DNA of 64,000 nt, from NCBI RefSeq assembly GCF_020091585.1, contig NZ_CP083582.1:3844001-3908000 (forward strand). The letters run 5' to 3'. The notes under the pieces were generated by a model, which was not told the origin of the DNA, searched no databases, and saw nothing but the letters and a program-made list of their open reading frames with translations. Below are positions 17,589-26,852 of the stretch, one piece after another. The stretch comes from Kovacikia minuta CCNUW1. Its GTDB lineage: Bacteria > Cyanobacteriota > Cyanobacteriia > Leptolyngbyales > Leptolyngbyaceae. How positions within the stretch are numbered: the stretch's first letter is position 1; each line of letters begins with the position of its first letter. The position numbers and the translations under genes are program-made.

Positions 17589-17635
17589 AACCCGTCCAGA
17601 AACGCTCCACGGAGCGTTTCTGGACGGGTTCTTTA
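17589..17635. terminator. Strong hairpin between convergent genes
   Basis: A perfect 20-bp inverted repeat (17589-17608 with 17611-17630, core AGAAACGCTCC / GGAGCGTTTCT) has a loop of two to four bases. It is followed by TTCTTT on the plus strand. It lies between the TerB-like gene and the minus-strand Psb35-like gene and could stop transcription from both sides. Confidence 0.75.
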
Positions 17636-17655
17636 CAATCGCTATTACCCTTACC

Positions 17656-17859
17656 TTAAATTCCGGGGGACTCTTCCTTCTTCACTTCGGGTACAACATC
17701 AGGGCGCTGCTTATCCTCCCAACCGGGTGGGCGCTTAGAGTTGTACCAGGCGATCGAACCAATAGTGACGGCTGCAATAAATCCAATAATATAAACAGCT
17801 GTAAAAGCGACTGGGAAATGAGATCCCACATCTGCCGAAACCGTCATTAGATAACTCAT
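17656..17859 (-). CDS. psb35: Psb35-like small photosystem II protein (probable)
   Basis: The 67-residue protein has one membrane segment (AVYIIGFIAAVTIGSIAWY) followed by NSKRPPGWEDKQRP and an acidic-basic tail. The GSIAWYNSKRPPGWE block is a conserved feature of short cyanobacterial proteins that I recall as Psb35 (Ssl2148-like), which associates with the CP47 module and high-light-inducible proteins during photosystem II assembly. The assignment rests on memory of that motif, not on a search. Other single-helix thylakoid proteins are possible. ATG at 17859 gives MSYLMTVSADVG. Confidence 0.6.
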   Translation of the reverse strand: MSYLMTVSADVGSHFPVAFTAVYIIGFIAAVTIGSIAWYNSKRPPGWEDKQRPDVVPEVKKEESPGI

Positions 17860-18041
17860 AGGAATTACTCCATTTACACTTCGTAATTTCTATTAGATTA
17901 CAGGAATAAATTTAAACTTGTATCCACTAAAAGGGTCATTTCTAATTTTTCTCAGCTTCCCCATTAAGAGGGAAGACGGATTCACCTTTGCCTCAGGCGA
18001 TGAAATTTTCTTCCCTACTTCCCTAGCGATTCGGTACGGGT

Positions 18042-20432
18042 TCAGGTGCCCCAGAGGTCGTTGGGGGAGGGGCTGGCTCCGCAGGCGGCAGTTCGGGAGG
18101 GGCGGTGTTTTCGGGGGGTGGGGGGCTTCTGACTCTGGAGCAGCGGGGGCGCTTCGGAAGGGGCTGCTTCGGGAGGTGGAGCAGGGGAATCATTCGATGA
18201 TTCAGGGCTTGGTTCAGAACGCCCACCTGACTGTTCCGCAGGTCTTGAATAACCTCCGCCAGAGTAGCTATCCGATGAAGAAGAACTATCAGGACTGGAG
18301 GTTCCCCCGTTGTACATCCGATTTGGCTGGACTGGTTTCGCTTTAATACTCCCCTTGCGAGTATCCAGATTTGGCAAATCCATAAAGGGTTGCACAGGCA
18401 TTCCCTTCGCTGCCGTTGTCATAAAGTCATGCCATACCAGGGCTGCGGTACTGCTGGCGCTCCAGGTTGGGCTGTTGTCGTCATTTCCTAGCCACACTCC
18501 TGCCACAATCTGGGGAATGAAGCCGATAAACCATAGGTCACGGGCATTTTCGGAGGTACCTGTTTTTCCCGCAACTGGTCTGCCAATCTGGGCAGCCTGA
18601 CCTGTCCCACTACTTACTACGCTTTCCATCATCCAGCTAATGATGGCAACCGTTCCCTTGTCGATCGCCCGCCTGGATTTGAAATCTGCACTAAAAAGAA
18701 CCTCACCCTTACTATTGACAATCCGACGAATTCCATGCGCTTCCGTATACAGCCCCCTGGCTGCAAGGGTACCATAGGCATTCGTCAATTCCAGCAGGTT
18801 AACCTCAGATGCGCCCAAGGCGAGGGAATAGGTTGGCAGCAAAGTTGATTTGATCCCCATCTCCCGCGCCATTTTGATCACCGGATCAAAGCCCGTGTCA
18901 ATGATCAGGCGAACGGAAATCGTATTGATGGAATTGGTCAGGGCTTGCCGCAGGGTCATCCAACCCGTATATTTTTTGTCGAAATTTTCTGGTTTGTACC
19001 CATCAACGGTGATCGGAGCATTCAGGTAGGAGGAGTAGGGGGACATCCCAGTCGCGATCGCCGTGGTGTAGAGAATTGGCTTAAACGAAGAACCGGGTTG
19101 CCGCTGAGCCTGAGTTGCCCGGTTAAACTGGCTACTGCTAAAATCGGTTCCCCCGACCATTGCCCGAACTTCACCGGTACGAGGATCGATCGCGACCAGC
19201 GCTGCCTGCGAAAACCCCTCGTAGGGACCGATGTTTTTCACCGCATTTTTGATCGCGTTTTGGGCAGCCCTTTGCCAGAAAGGGTTGAGCGTTGTTTCAA
19301 CGGTTAGCCCGCCTGCCTCTAACTGCTCTTTCGAGATCAGTTTGGGCAACTGTTGCTGAATGTAGGAAGTGAAATAAGGCGTATCACTGTAAAGCTTTTT
19401 GGGCGCACTGGGCTTAATGACCAATGGCTGGGAACGGGCTTGTTCAGCTTCTGCGGCTGTAATGTAGCCCGCTTCCTGCATTCGGTCTAAAACGATATTG
19501 CGCCGCTTCTGAGCCATGGGCAAATTTACAAGCGGTGAGTAATCGCTGGGAGCGGGAGGCAAACCCGCAATGGTTGCCATTTCAGCCAGGGTCAACTGAT
19601 TAACAGATTTGCTGAAATAAACCCAGGCAGCATCTGCCACCCCATAAGCACCAGAACCGAGATAAACCAGATTCAGATATTTTTCCAATATCTGCTGCTT
19701 GTCCATCTCGCGCTCAATCTTTTGGGCCAGGAATGCTTCCTGAACCTTTCGTCCCAGATTGCGGTCCTGATTCAAATACACAATCCGGGCAAGCTGCTGA
19801 GTAATGGTACTGCCGCCCTCGACCACATCCCTGGCAACCAAATTGTTGGCAACTGCCCGCACGATCGACTGATAATCTACCCCACGATGCTGAAAAAATC
19901 GGTGATCCTCAGAAGCAACGAACGCCTGAACAAACAGGGGAGGAATTTGGGCAAAGAGCAACTTATCGCGGGTGGCGGGACCAAGTTGTTGCAGCGTCGT
20001 ACCATCAGCTGCTTTAATCGTTAGGGTTCCTTCCCGAACGAACTTAGAAATCGCGCCGGTGTCAGGTAAGCTGCGTTCCAGTTCTGAGTATCCCCAGGCT
20101 AACAAGCCACCTCCGCCAACTACAACCAGGGCAAGCCAGAAGGCGCGACGACGATGCCAGGGTTTTCGTCGCTGGCGATCCTCCTGGGGTAAGGAAGTCT
20201 CTAAATCCGGCAAATCGGTCTCTGGGGCATCCCGAAATGGCGATCGTGGCACGTTGAAAAGAGACTTACCGTTTTTGGTATGACCATTTCTGCCCCGACG
20301 CGAAAGGGGTGCCGAGCGAGGGGCATGACGGTTAGAAGAACTGCCGTTCAGTTCATCAGATCCCAATGACTGTGAACCGTTAAACCTGGTCGAGATGCTT
20401 TTTAGCTTCGAAATGAAATCGTCCACATTCAC
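18042..20432 (-). CDS. Class A penicillin-binding protein (PBP1A type)
   Basis: This bifunctional peptidoglycan synthase has a basic cytosolic N-terminus and one membrane anchor (RAFWLALVVVGGGGLLAWGY, about residue 94). The GT51 glycosyltransferase domain has EDHRFFQHRGVDYQSI and GGSTITQQLARIVYLNQD. The transpeptidase domain has SxxK in PGSSFKPILYT, SxN in LTNSINTISV and KTGTSENARD. It polymerises lipid II and cross-links the glycan. The tail after residue 690 is proline/serine-rich. The last 30 residues (ending SPNDLWGT) change to a basic, Cys-containing composition. The alternative frame ending at 18023 continues as PPPPENTAPPELPP and ends EPVPNR. The tail frame is therefore uncertain. Confidence 0.92.
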   Translation of the reverse strand: MNVDDFISKLKSISTRFNGSQSLGSDELNGSSSNRHAPRSAPLSRRGRNGHTKNGKSLFNVPRSPFRDAPETDLPDLETSLPQEDRQRRKPWHRRRAFWLALVVVGGGGLLAWGYSELERSLPDTGAISKFVREGTLTIKAADGTTLQQLGPATRDKLLFAQIPPLFVQAFVASEDHRFFQHRGVDYQSIVRAVANNLVARDVVEGGSTITQQLARIVYLNQDRNLGRKVQEAFLAQKIEREMDKQQILEKYLNLVYLGSGAYGVADAAWVYFSKSVNQLTLAEMATIAGLPPAPSDYSPLVNLPMAQKRRNIVLDRMQEAGYITAAEAEQARSQPLVIKPSAPKKLYSDTPYFTSYIQQQLPKLISKEQLEAGGLTVETTLNPFWQRAAQNAIKNAVKNIGPYEGFSQAALVAIDPRTGEVRAMVGGTDFSSSQFNRATQAQRQPGSSFKPILYTTAIATGMSPYSSYLNAPITVDGYKPENFDKKYTGWMTLRQALTNSINTISVRLIIDTGFDPVIKMAREMGIKSTLLPTYSLALGASEVNLLELTNAYGTLAARGLYTEAHGIRRIVNSKGEVLFSADFKSRRAIDKGTVAIISWMMESVVSSGTGQAAQIGRPVAGKTGTSENARDLWFIGFIPQIVAGVWLGNDDNSPTWSASSTAALVWHDFMTTAAKGMPVQPFMDLPNLDTRKGSIKAKPVQPNRMYNGGTSSPDSSSSSDSYSGGGYSRPAEQSGGRSEPSPESSNDSPAPPPEAAPSEAPPLLQSQKPPTPRKHRPSRTAACGASPSPNDLWGT

Positions 20433-20622
20433 GCCTCATCACCACCAAGTGATTAACTCTCCCAGTCCAAGTTTCCAAAACGCTCTTTACAGTCAGAGCG
20501 AATTAAAACCTAACAACAAACCCGATCGCATGGAAAACCTGACAATTGGGCTGGACCACTGATCCCAAAAAAAAATTAAACTATCCGATCTAAAGTCTCC
20601 CAATCGAGTTGTTTTGTCAACT

Positions 20623-21703
20623 CTAGATCCCGGCATGACCTAGAGCAAGGGCAACGACTAACATCCCTAAAACCAGGAAAGGTTGGGCACTTGCCTGATA
20701 CTTAACATCGTTCTTTAGCGGATCGCGGAGAAAATACATATCCTGAAAAGTAATCTGGGGGATCACTAACAGTAATAAGATTGAAGCATACAGGTTCTCC
20801 CGAATTGTAATCAAGTAGGCAGCAATCCCAGCCTGAAAAATATCAATCATCAACACACAAATCCAGGCAGCTGCGGTTACCCCAAACATAACCGGGAGAG
20901 ATTGCAAGCCAAGCTGACGATCGCCCTCCACACTTTTAAAGTCATTCACAATCGCAATTCCCAACCCCGCCAGACTATAAATCAGGGTAAGGGTGACGAT
21001 CGTCCAGTTCAGAGTGCCAAATAGGGCATGCCCCGCCCACCAGGGTAGGGCAATGTAGCTGGCACCCAGGGCATAACTGCTTAACCAACCATTATTTTGT
21101 TTCAGCTTTAGGGGAGGAGCTGAATAAACGTAAGATACCAGGGAACCCCCGATCGCCAGGGCAGTCAGAATTGGAAATTCATGCCCTGCCCATCGATCCA
21201 GCCCATACGCCACCAAAATTCCAGCAATTAGCAACACCCAGATTTGGGCAATCACTTTCGGTAGAGGAATTGCGCCAGAGGGAATTGGACGATAGGGTTC
21301 GTTAATTGCATCCACCTCGCGATCGTAAAATTCGTTCAAAGTTTGGGTATAACCTGCCAGTAGCGGCCCCGACATCAACATACAGGCTGCCGCAATCAGC
21401 ACATTTTCCCAACGCCAAACAAACCCTCCCGAAGATACCGCTCCACAGATTACCCCCCACATTAAGGGAATCCAGGTAATCGGCTTCATCAATTGCAGGC
21501 GAATTTTCCAGAGGCGAGGTTTCTCCAGGTTGGGCACCCTTCATCCCCAGAAGTTGACGGGTTTTAGCCGCCCGATCGTCCACAGTTTCTCCAGGGGGAG
21601 TTTCTGCGGTTGTCGGAGCAGGTCCCTCTGCAAGGGCAGCCAACTCTGGGGAATGGCTGGTCACCGACTCAGCCGATTGGAAAGGAGAATTCGGGTCAGA
21701 CAT
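20623..21703 (-). CDS. chlG: Chlorophyll synthase ChlG, frame interrupted near the N-terminus
   Basis: ChlG esterifies chlorophyllide with phytyl or geranylgeranyl diphosphate in the thylakoid membrane. The 304-residue main frame (20623-21537) has IRLQLMKPITWIPLMWG, the prenyl-binding motif NEFYDREVDAINEPYRPIP, and the second Asp-rich motif IAIVNDFKSVEGDRQLG, with eight or nine membrane segments. The upstream frame from ATG at 21703 encodes RAAKTRQLLGMKGAQPGETS, the usual ChlG N-terminus. The two join as GETS-LWKIRLQLM if one nucleotide is removed near 21515-21522. The main frame could start at GTG 21537. A phototroph needs this enzyme, so a consensus error or a functional downstream start is more likely than a dead gene. 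Confidence 0.9.
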
Positions 21704-21743
21704 AGCAGATGTTTGGTGTTAGGTGTCAGAGATGAGGGGGTAC

Positions 21744-22841
21744 TTAGAAGGAAATGATCAGAAAACTATCCTGGAATTTGGCACCTGTCACGGGCTTGCC
21801 ACTTAATTCTGACGGCAGGGAAATATTATGGCGTTGGTCGCCTGCTTCCACAGTGATCTCAGGTCCGTATTGGGTCAGCTTGACCTGCTTCTTGTCGAAA
21901 CCAGGAAGAAACAGGCTGACCTTCCGCTCTGCCACATTAACCGCGATCGGCCGGGGAGCCTGGGATGCCTGGTCAAAGTCAGGTAGGGCGTCAATCAGGG
22001 GTTGCCAATCGTTGATGGACTGAATCGGGATGCGACTGATGGGCAGCGGCTCAAATTCCTCACTTTCTGCCCCATCCCCCGTTGCCCGGTTGACAATCAC
22101 CCCGCCCACGGTCAGCCCCACCTGTTGCGCTGCGCCCCAAAGATACTTGGCAGTGGCAATTGCCCCCGCATCCTCTGTCGTAATGAGATAGGCAGCAACC
22201 CGATTGGGATCGGCGATCGCCTGCTTGCCCTGTTCCAACTGGTTATTTGCCTGCTGCGCCATAGGCTGATTGAAAATATCCTCTGTCCAGCTTACATTCA
22301 GTACCGCACTGGAAATGGGCTGGATAAAAGGCGACAAAGCTTTACCCAGGTCGGAATCAGCAAACACCTTACGGAAACGCCGAAAATACCAACTGGCAAT
22401 TTCCGGCATTCCTAACATTCGCAGGGTCGCCTGATCGCCCACGCCATCAAACACAATCACATCGTATTGACCGCTGGCATCGTATTCCCGAATGGCATTT
22501 AATACCAGGGCACTATCCATTCCCGGCAGGACGCCCAATTCCTGACCGAACACCTCTTTAAAGAAAGGCGTGCGAAGGTACTGGGCTTCCAATTTTTTCA
22601 CTTCTTCCCAGCTTCGTTCTAGCAGTACCGTTGCTTGCAACTGCACCACCTTCAAGTTTGGAATCAGTTCCTGCGGTTCAGCCCCTGGGACGATCCCCAG
22701 GATTAAACCGGGTGCAGGTCCAGCTTCCTGAATTGCCAGCAGCACTCGCTTGCCACGATTCGCAAATCGCCGGGCAGCCGCGATCGCGATCGTTGTCCTG
22801 CCGACTCCTCCCTTACCGAGAAATGTCAGAATTTGAGCCAT
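21744..22841 (-). CDS. Get3d-like ArsA/GET3 family ATPase
   Basis: A P-loop ATPase of the deviant-Walker ArsA/Get3 class. The P-loop is LGKGGVGRTT at the extreme N-terminus, DVIVFDGVGDQATLRMLGMP is the switch II region, and VNRATGD lies near the base-recognition part. The last 90 residues (NVAERKVSLFLPGF, KLTQYGPEITVEAGDQRHNI) form an alpha-crystallin-like beta domain. That combination defines the Get3d branch found in cyanobacteria and plastids, whose client is not settled. ATG at 22841 (after gaggaaaa) is preferred over 22853. It ends 41 bp before chlG on the same strand, so the two are probably co-transcribed, which suggests a link to pigment or thylakoid protein handling. Confidence 0.85.
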   Translation of the reverse strand: MAQILTFLGKGGVGRTTIAIAAARRFANRGKRVLLAIQEAGPAPGLILGIVPGAEPQELIPNLKVVQLQATVLLERSWEEVKKLEAQYLRTPFFKEVFGQELGVLPGMDSALVLNAIREYDASGQYDVIVFDGVGDQATLRMLGMPEIASWYFRRFRKVFADSDLGKALSPFIQPISSAVLNVSWTEDIFNQPMAQQANNQLEQGKQAIADPNRVAAYLITTEDAGAIATAKYLWGAAQQVGLTVGGVIVNRATGDGAESEEFEPLPISRIPIQSINDWQPLIDALPDFDQASQAPRPIAVNVAERKVSLFLPGFDKKQVKLTQYGPEITVEAGDQRHNISLPSELSGKPVTGAKFQDSFLIISF

Positions 22842-22984
22842 TTTTCCTCGCATCCCAAGCCAAAAGCGTACAAACCAACTTGCCAGTTAAGTGAAGCTAG
22901 TTTCTCCAGATCTGTCAACTGCTCTTCACTGTTCTAGTCCTATGGTAGCGATCGGCTGAGATTCTAAGTACGATGAAACGAGTT

Positions 22985-23179
22985 CTACCGCACCAACTCC
23001 ACCTCATCCTCAAAGAACCAGGTAGAACCTTTGTCATCAAATTGAACCAGTAGCCCAACGCCACTACCATCCGTCATCTTAAAATCTCGAATGACACCAA
23101 CTTGACCTAACCGCTTGACCACATCCTCAGGAACGCGATCTCGCAACCGACGGATACGAACTGGCTGACCGACTTCCAT
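22985..23179 (-). CDS. petP: Cytochrome b6f subunit PetP (DUF2862)
   Basis: The product is 64 residues from ATG at 23179, which has GGAG 8 nt upstream; the in-frame ATG at 23203 is less likely. MEVGQPVRIRRLRDRVPEDV, KRLGQVGVIRDFKMTDGSGV and STWFFEDEVELV match the SH3-like DUF2862/PetP family. PetP is a peripheral cytoplasmic-face subunit of cyanobacterial cytochrome b6f and affects linear electron flow. It lies 143 bp upstream of get3d on the same strand, so petP-get3d-chlG may form one transcription unit. Confidence 0.88.
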   Translation of the reverse strand: MEVGQPVRIRRLRDRVPEDVVKRLGQVGVIRDFKMTDGSGVGLLVQFDDKGSTWFFEDEVELVR

Positions 23180-23255
23180 TTCAACTCCAGGACTATAAAC
23201 CAAAATTCAGTGTACCAGCGTCGTGTACCTGTTTAAGTCAGGGAAGCGAGAGAAT

Positions 23256-23350
23256 TAGGTAGTAGGTGGTAGGTGGGGTGGTAGGTGGTGGGTGGTGGGT
23301 GGTGGGTGGTAGGTGGTAGGTGGTAGGTGGTAGGTGGTAGGTGGTAGGTC
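23256..23350. repeat. Heptamer tandem repeat (GGTAGGT/GGTGGGT)
   Basis: About thirteen copies of GGTAGGT, interspersed with GGTGGGT and GGTAGTA, lie between the divergent petP and hisF genes. It is the longest pure array in the window. Confidence 0.92.
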
Positions 23351-23456
23351 GTTAGGATTAACTCATCACTCACAATTCATAATCTCCCACACCCCACATC
23401 CTAAACCCCATCCCCTTGAGGATAAAATTCAGAAGGCAAACTTTTTTAGAACACAC

Positions 23457-24227
23457 ATGCTGGCGAAACGGATTCTGCCCTGTTTGGATGTCAAAGCAGG
23501 TCGGGTGGTAAAAGGAGTCAATTTTGTTGACCTGAAGGATGCAGGAGACCCGGTAGAGCTGGCTCAGGTTTACAACCAAGCTGGAGCGGATGAGCTGGTT
23601 TTTCTAGATATCACAGCGACCCACGAAGACCGAAACATTATTTTTGATGTGGTCTATCGCACGGCTGAGCAGGTTTTTATCCCCCTCACGGTTGGCGGAG
23701 GCATTCAGAACTTAGAAACAATTAAACAATTGTTAAGAGCCGGGGCGGATAAGATCAGCATTAATTCGGCGGCAGTGCGCGATCCGGGGCTGGTTGACCG
23801 GGCGAGTGAACGATTTGGCAATCAGTGCATTGTGGTGGCGATCGATGCCCGTCGTCGTATCGATCTCAGCAATCCTGGGTGGGATGTGTACGTCCGGGGC
23901 GGACGGGAAAATACAGGACTGGACGCGATCGCCTGGGCGCGGGAGGTTGAAAACCGGGGAGCTGGAGAGTTACTTGTAACCAGCATGGACGCAGATGGAA
24001 CCCAGGCTGGCTACGATTTGGAACTGACCCGCACGATCGCCGAACAGGTAGAAATCCCCGTGATTGCCTCTGGTGGAGCGGGCAACTGTGAACACATCCA
24101 CATCGCGCTAACCGAAGGAAGAGCAGAAGCAGCCTTGCTCGCCTCCTTGCTTCATTACGGACAGTTAACAATTTCTCAAATAAAGTCCTACCTATCGGCA
24201 CATCAAGTCCCCGTGCGCCGCCTATAA
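23457..24227 (+). CDS. hisF: Imidazole glycerol phosphate synthase cyclase subunit HisF
   Basis: HisF condenses the ammonia released by HisH with PRFAR to give imidazole glycerol phosphate and AICAR in histidine synthesis. The 256-residue (beta/alpha)8 barrel shows [20 protein letters not shown] with the catalytic Asp, [43 protein letters not shown], and a second catalytic Asp in [17 protein letters not shown] at 23457 gives the standard [11 protein letters not shown] start. Upstream in-frame codons lie in repeat sequence and are not part of the protein. It stands apart from other his genes, as is common in cyanobacteria. Confidence 0.96.
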   Translation: MLAKRILPCLDVKAGRVVKGVNFVDLKDAGDPVELAQVYNQAGADELVFLDITATHEDRNIIFDVVYRTAEQVFIPLTVGGGIQNLETIKQLLRAGADKISINSAAVRDPGLVDRASERFGNQCIVVAIDARRRIDLSNPGWDVYVRGGRENTGLDAIAWAREVENRGAGELLVTSMDADGTQAGYDLELTRTIAEQVEIPVIASGGAGNCEHIHIALTEGRAEAALLASLLHYGQLTISQIKSYLSAHQVPVRRL

Positions 24228-24257
24228 GGCAGAGGGGCAGTGGCAGACAGCAGGAGC

Positions 24258-24313
24258 CAGGAGTCAGGAGCCAGAAGGAGATAGCCCTTCTGGATTCTAG
24301 CTCCTGACTCCTG
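24258..24313 (+). terminator. Hairpin built from heptamer-like repeats after hisF
   Basis: AGGAGTCAGGAG (24259-24270) pairs with CTCCTGACTCCT (24301-24312). The inner pair CCAGAAGG (24271-24278) matches CCTTCTGG (24286-24293). GGAGTCA/GGAGCCA units appear in both orientations and form the arms. It may end hisF transcription, although no T run follows. Confidence 0.45.
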
Positions 24314-24438
24314 AATGCTATTTTCTACTCAACAACGGTTAATCGCTTGCTGCGAATCCCTCATTCAAAGTCAAGCGTCCAGTGACAGATATTCCAATGG
24401 GGTTCCCTTTTCTGAGTATCTGTTACAATATGTAAAGT

Positions 24439-24801
24439 ATGCTCATCACAATTCTTGCTATTGTCATTGCGTTGGTTGCCTGGTCTCTGCATTTGATGCA
24501 GCAGGCGATCGATCGACGCGAATTTTCCCTGATGCTGGCAGGTACGCTGGTAGCTTTTTCCGCTGCGGCAATGGTAGGGGTTTATTTTTTGATGGGTAAC
24601 TACCTCGGTTACATCACAGGTGCATCCCATTACTCCTACTCTGAACCGTTCATTCAAGCAATGGATATTGAGATAATTGACGCCGTTCAGGTAAATGGTG
24701 ATAACGCTCAGGCAGATAGTATCGATTCGGTTCAGCCTAGAATTGCAGGGAATTCTGTGGAGCTATTTCCGTTCCAAACGTACAAGCAGGGACATTCCTG
24801 A
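24439..24801 (+). CDS. Small membrane protein, hypothetical
   Basis: The 120-residue product has two hydrophobic segments, MLITILAIVIALVAWSLHLM and SLMLAGTLVAFSAAAMVGVYFLMG. A polar, acidic C-terminal half follows (EIIDAVQVNGDNAQADSIDS). This suggests two membrane helices with a soluble tail. No family is recognised. ATG at 24439 follows gtaaag, a weak ribosome-binding site. It sits between hisF and a response regulator without an obvious operon partner. Confidence 0.5.
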   Translation: MLITILAIVIALVAWSLHLMQQAIDRREFSLMLAGTLVAFSAAAMVGVYFLMGNYLGYITGASHYSYSEPFIQAMDIEIIDAVQVNGDNAQADSIDSVQPRIAGNSVELFPFQTYKQGHS

Positions 24802-25020
24802 ATGAATGGAACGGAACTCCTTAAGACTCAAGCTTCTCCCCTTCTCAGCTTTCATAAAATCCAAAAAGTTTCAGTTCTGTAAGCTATTGCCAATCTTGGA
24901 TCTACAGCATTTTGAGCAGTTAAGTTAGAAATTGGCAAAGATTGGCAAGACTAATATTGACGTGCGACGCCTTGAGGAAATTGATTGCCTTCTGGCTGTG
25001 CTAAAGGAGCCAACAGTACC

Positions 25021-25977
25021 ATGACCTATGCCATTCCCGAACTGGATACAATTAGCCGTCAGTTGATGAGCCTGGATCGCCCCAAAAAAGCAAAGATGCT
25101 GGTTGTCGATGATGAGCCTGACAACCTGGATTTGCTCTATCGAACCTTCCGGCGAGATTTTAGTGTTCTTAAAGCAGAAAGCGGTGTTCGTGCGCTGGAG
25201 ATCCTGGCAACCGAAGGCGAAGTGGCTGTGATCATTTCCGATCAGCGGATGCCAGAAATGAAGGGAACGGAGTTTTTGAGCAAAACGGTGCCGCAGTTCC
25301 CAGACACCATGCGGATTATTTTGACCGGTTTTACCGATGTAGAAGACCTGGTGGAGGCAATTAACTCTGGGCAGGTCTATAAGTACATCACGAAGCCCTG
25401 GGACCCAAATGAATTAAAAGCAGTCGTCCAACGGGCTGCCGAAACCTACGAGTTGTTGAAGCAACGAACAGAGGAACTGCGGCGATCGCAAGCCCAAACT
25501 GCTCTCCTCTCTAGCATTGTCCAGGTTGCCCAAGAATCTAACCATCTGGAAGCTTGTCTAGAACCCATTGCCGCTGCCTTTGGCGATAATTTTCAGACAG
25601 ACGGCTGCATTCTTCAGCTAGTAGAAGGAACGACCCTTAAGCCCCCCCAGGGCGTTTACAGCACCAATGGTGGGCTGGAAAACTGGCTCGACAAAGACCC
25701 GCTGGTGAAAGAAGCCATTTCGTCTCAGCAAATTCAGGTTGCAGTAAACGTACCTGCCGATACCACCCTCTCTACCGTGGAACATTACACGGACTCTGGT
25801 ATTCAGGCACACCTGCTCGTCCCGGTTACCTATCGGGGAGAGGTGCTGGCGGTTCTGTCGTTGCAGTGGAAGCAGCCTTGCGTTCTGCGGGAAGATGAAC
25901 TGCTCCTGTTGCACCTTTCTGCTCAACAGGTTGCGCTGGCACTCATCTGTACCCGTTGTTATCAACCAGCCAACTAA
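25021..25977 (+). CDS. Response regulator with C-terminal GAF domain
   Basis: The product has 318 residues from ATG at 25021, with AAAGGAG upstream. The receiver domain (about residues 20-135) has MLVVDDEPDNLDLLYRTFRR, phospho-acceptor Asp in VAVIISDQRMPEMKGTEFL, and IILTGFTDVED with KYITKPWDPNELK. A coiled linker (LLKQRTEELRRSQAQTALLS) leads to a GAF-like domain (HLLVPVTYRGEVLAVLSLQW). There is no DNA-binding or HD-GYP output, so it likely relays signal by protein contact or senses a small ligand. The KPWD sequence is typical of receivers in the RpfG/HD-GYP or cyanobacterial hybrid group. The partner kinase is not adjacent. Confidence 0.85.
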   Translation: MTYAIPELDTISRQLMSLDRPKKAKMLVVDDEPDNLDLLYRTFRRDFSVLKAESGVRALEILATEGEVAVIISDQRMPEMKGTEFLSKTVPQFPDTMRIILTGFTDVEDLVEAINSGQVYKYITKPWDPNELKAVVQRAAETYELLKQRTEELRRSQAQTALLSSIVQVAQESNHLEACLEPIAAAFGDNFQTDGCILQLVEGTTLKPPQGVYSTNGGLENWLDKDPLVKEAISSQQIQVAVNVPADTTLSTVEHYTDSGIQAHLLVPVTYRGEVLAVLSLQWKQPCVLREDELLLLHLSAQQVALALICTRCYQPAN

Positions 25978-26081
25978 CAGTTTGTAGAGGATCGTTTGTA
26001 GAGGACAGTCTTTGCCTGTTTGATCGGGACTGGAGCATCAACCAATTCCTGGTCATTCCTTAACTAGAACGGCTGGCTTCA

Positions 26082-26112
26082 ATCTACAATCTAAAATCTA
26101 CAATCTAAAATC
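26082..26112. repeat. Heptamer tandem repeat (CAATCTA/AAATCTA)
   Basis: About four 7-bp units, alternating CAATCTA and AAATCTA, lie just before menG and reach its ribosome-binding region. Confidence 0.8.
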
Positions 26113-26121
26113 CCTACCTCC

Positions 26122-26823
26122 ATGTCTTCCGACCAAGTTCGCGCTATTTTTGACCGTATTGCGCCCGTTTATGACCAGTTCAATACCTGGTTGAGCCTGG
26201 GGCAGCATCGCATCTGGAAGTCCATGACCGTAAAGTGGAGCGAGGCGAAACTTGGGGATGTGTGCCTTGATGTGTGCTGTGGGAGTGGCGACCTGGCGCA
26301 AATGCTGGCGGAAAAAGTGGGACCTGATGGGCAGGTATTTGGGGTGGATTTTTCTTCGGCTCAATTGGAAGTTGCCCGCCAACGGATTGAAAGACGTTCC
26401 CTCCCGCTGCCCATTACCTGGCTTGAAGGAGATGCCCTTGCGCTCCCCTTTTCTGATAACCAGTTTGATGCTGCCACCATGGGTTATGGCTTGCGGAACG
26501 TAACAGATATCCCCCACAGCCTCAAAGAACTATACCGAGTGCTAAAGCCAGGTGCCAAAGCCGCGATTCTGGATTTGCACCGCCCCAGTAGCCCCCAGGT
26601 GCGCGCCTTCCAACAGTGGTATCTGGATACGATCGTGGTTCCCCTCGCCCACCAGTTTGGCTTCACAGACGAGTATGCCTATATTGCTCCCAGCCTAGAC
26701 AAATTTCCCCCAGGTTGGGAACAGGTAAATCTCGCCCTTGAGGTAGGGTTTTCCACCGCCACACATTACCCGATCGCTGGAGGTACGATGGGAGTGTTAG
26801 TGGTCAGAAAGGATGAGGAATGA
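26122..26823 (+). CDS. menG: Demethylphylloquinone methyltransferase MenG/UbiE
   Basis: This 233-residue class I SAM methyltransferase carries out the final C-methylation of phylloquinone, the photosystem I A1 cofactor. Motifs are VRAIFDRIAPVYDQFNTWLS, DVCCGSGDLAQMLAEKVG for cofactor binding, VFGVDFSSAQLEVARQRI, WLEGDALALPFSDNQFD and MGYGLRNVTDIPHSLKELYR. The length and motif order fit the UbiE/MenG family. In cyanobacteria without ubiquinone the substrate is demethylphylloquinone. ATG at 26122 begins MSSDQVRAIFDRIAP. A heptamer array lies immediately upstream, and the DUF445 gene follows after 29 bp. Confidence 0.93.
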   Translation: MSSDQVRAIFDRIAPVYDQFNTWLSLGQHRIWKSMTVKWSEAKLGDVCLDVCCGSGDLAQMLAEKVGPDGQVFGVDFSSAQLEVARQRIERRSLPLPITWLEGDALALPFSDNQFDAATMGYGLRNVTDIPHSLKELYRVLKPGAKAAILDLHRPSSPQVRAFQQWYLDTIVVPLAHQFGFTDEYAYIAPSLDKFPPGWEQVNLALEVGFSTATHYPIAGGTMGVLVVRKDEE

Positions 26824-26852
26824 AGGATAAAGGCTAAAACACTTCATCCTTT

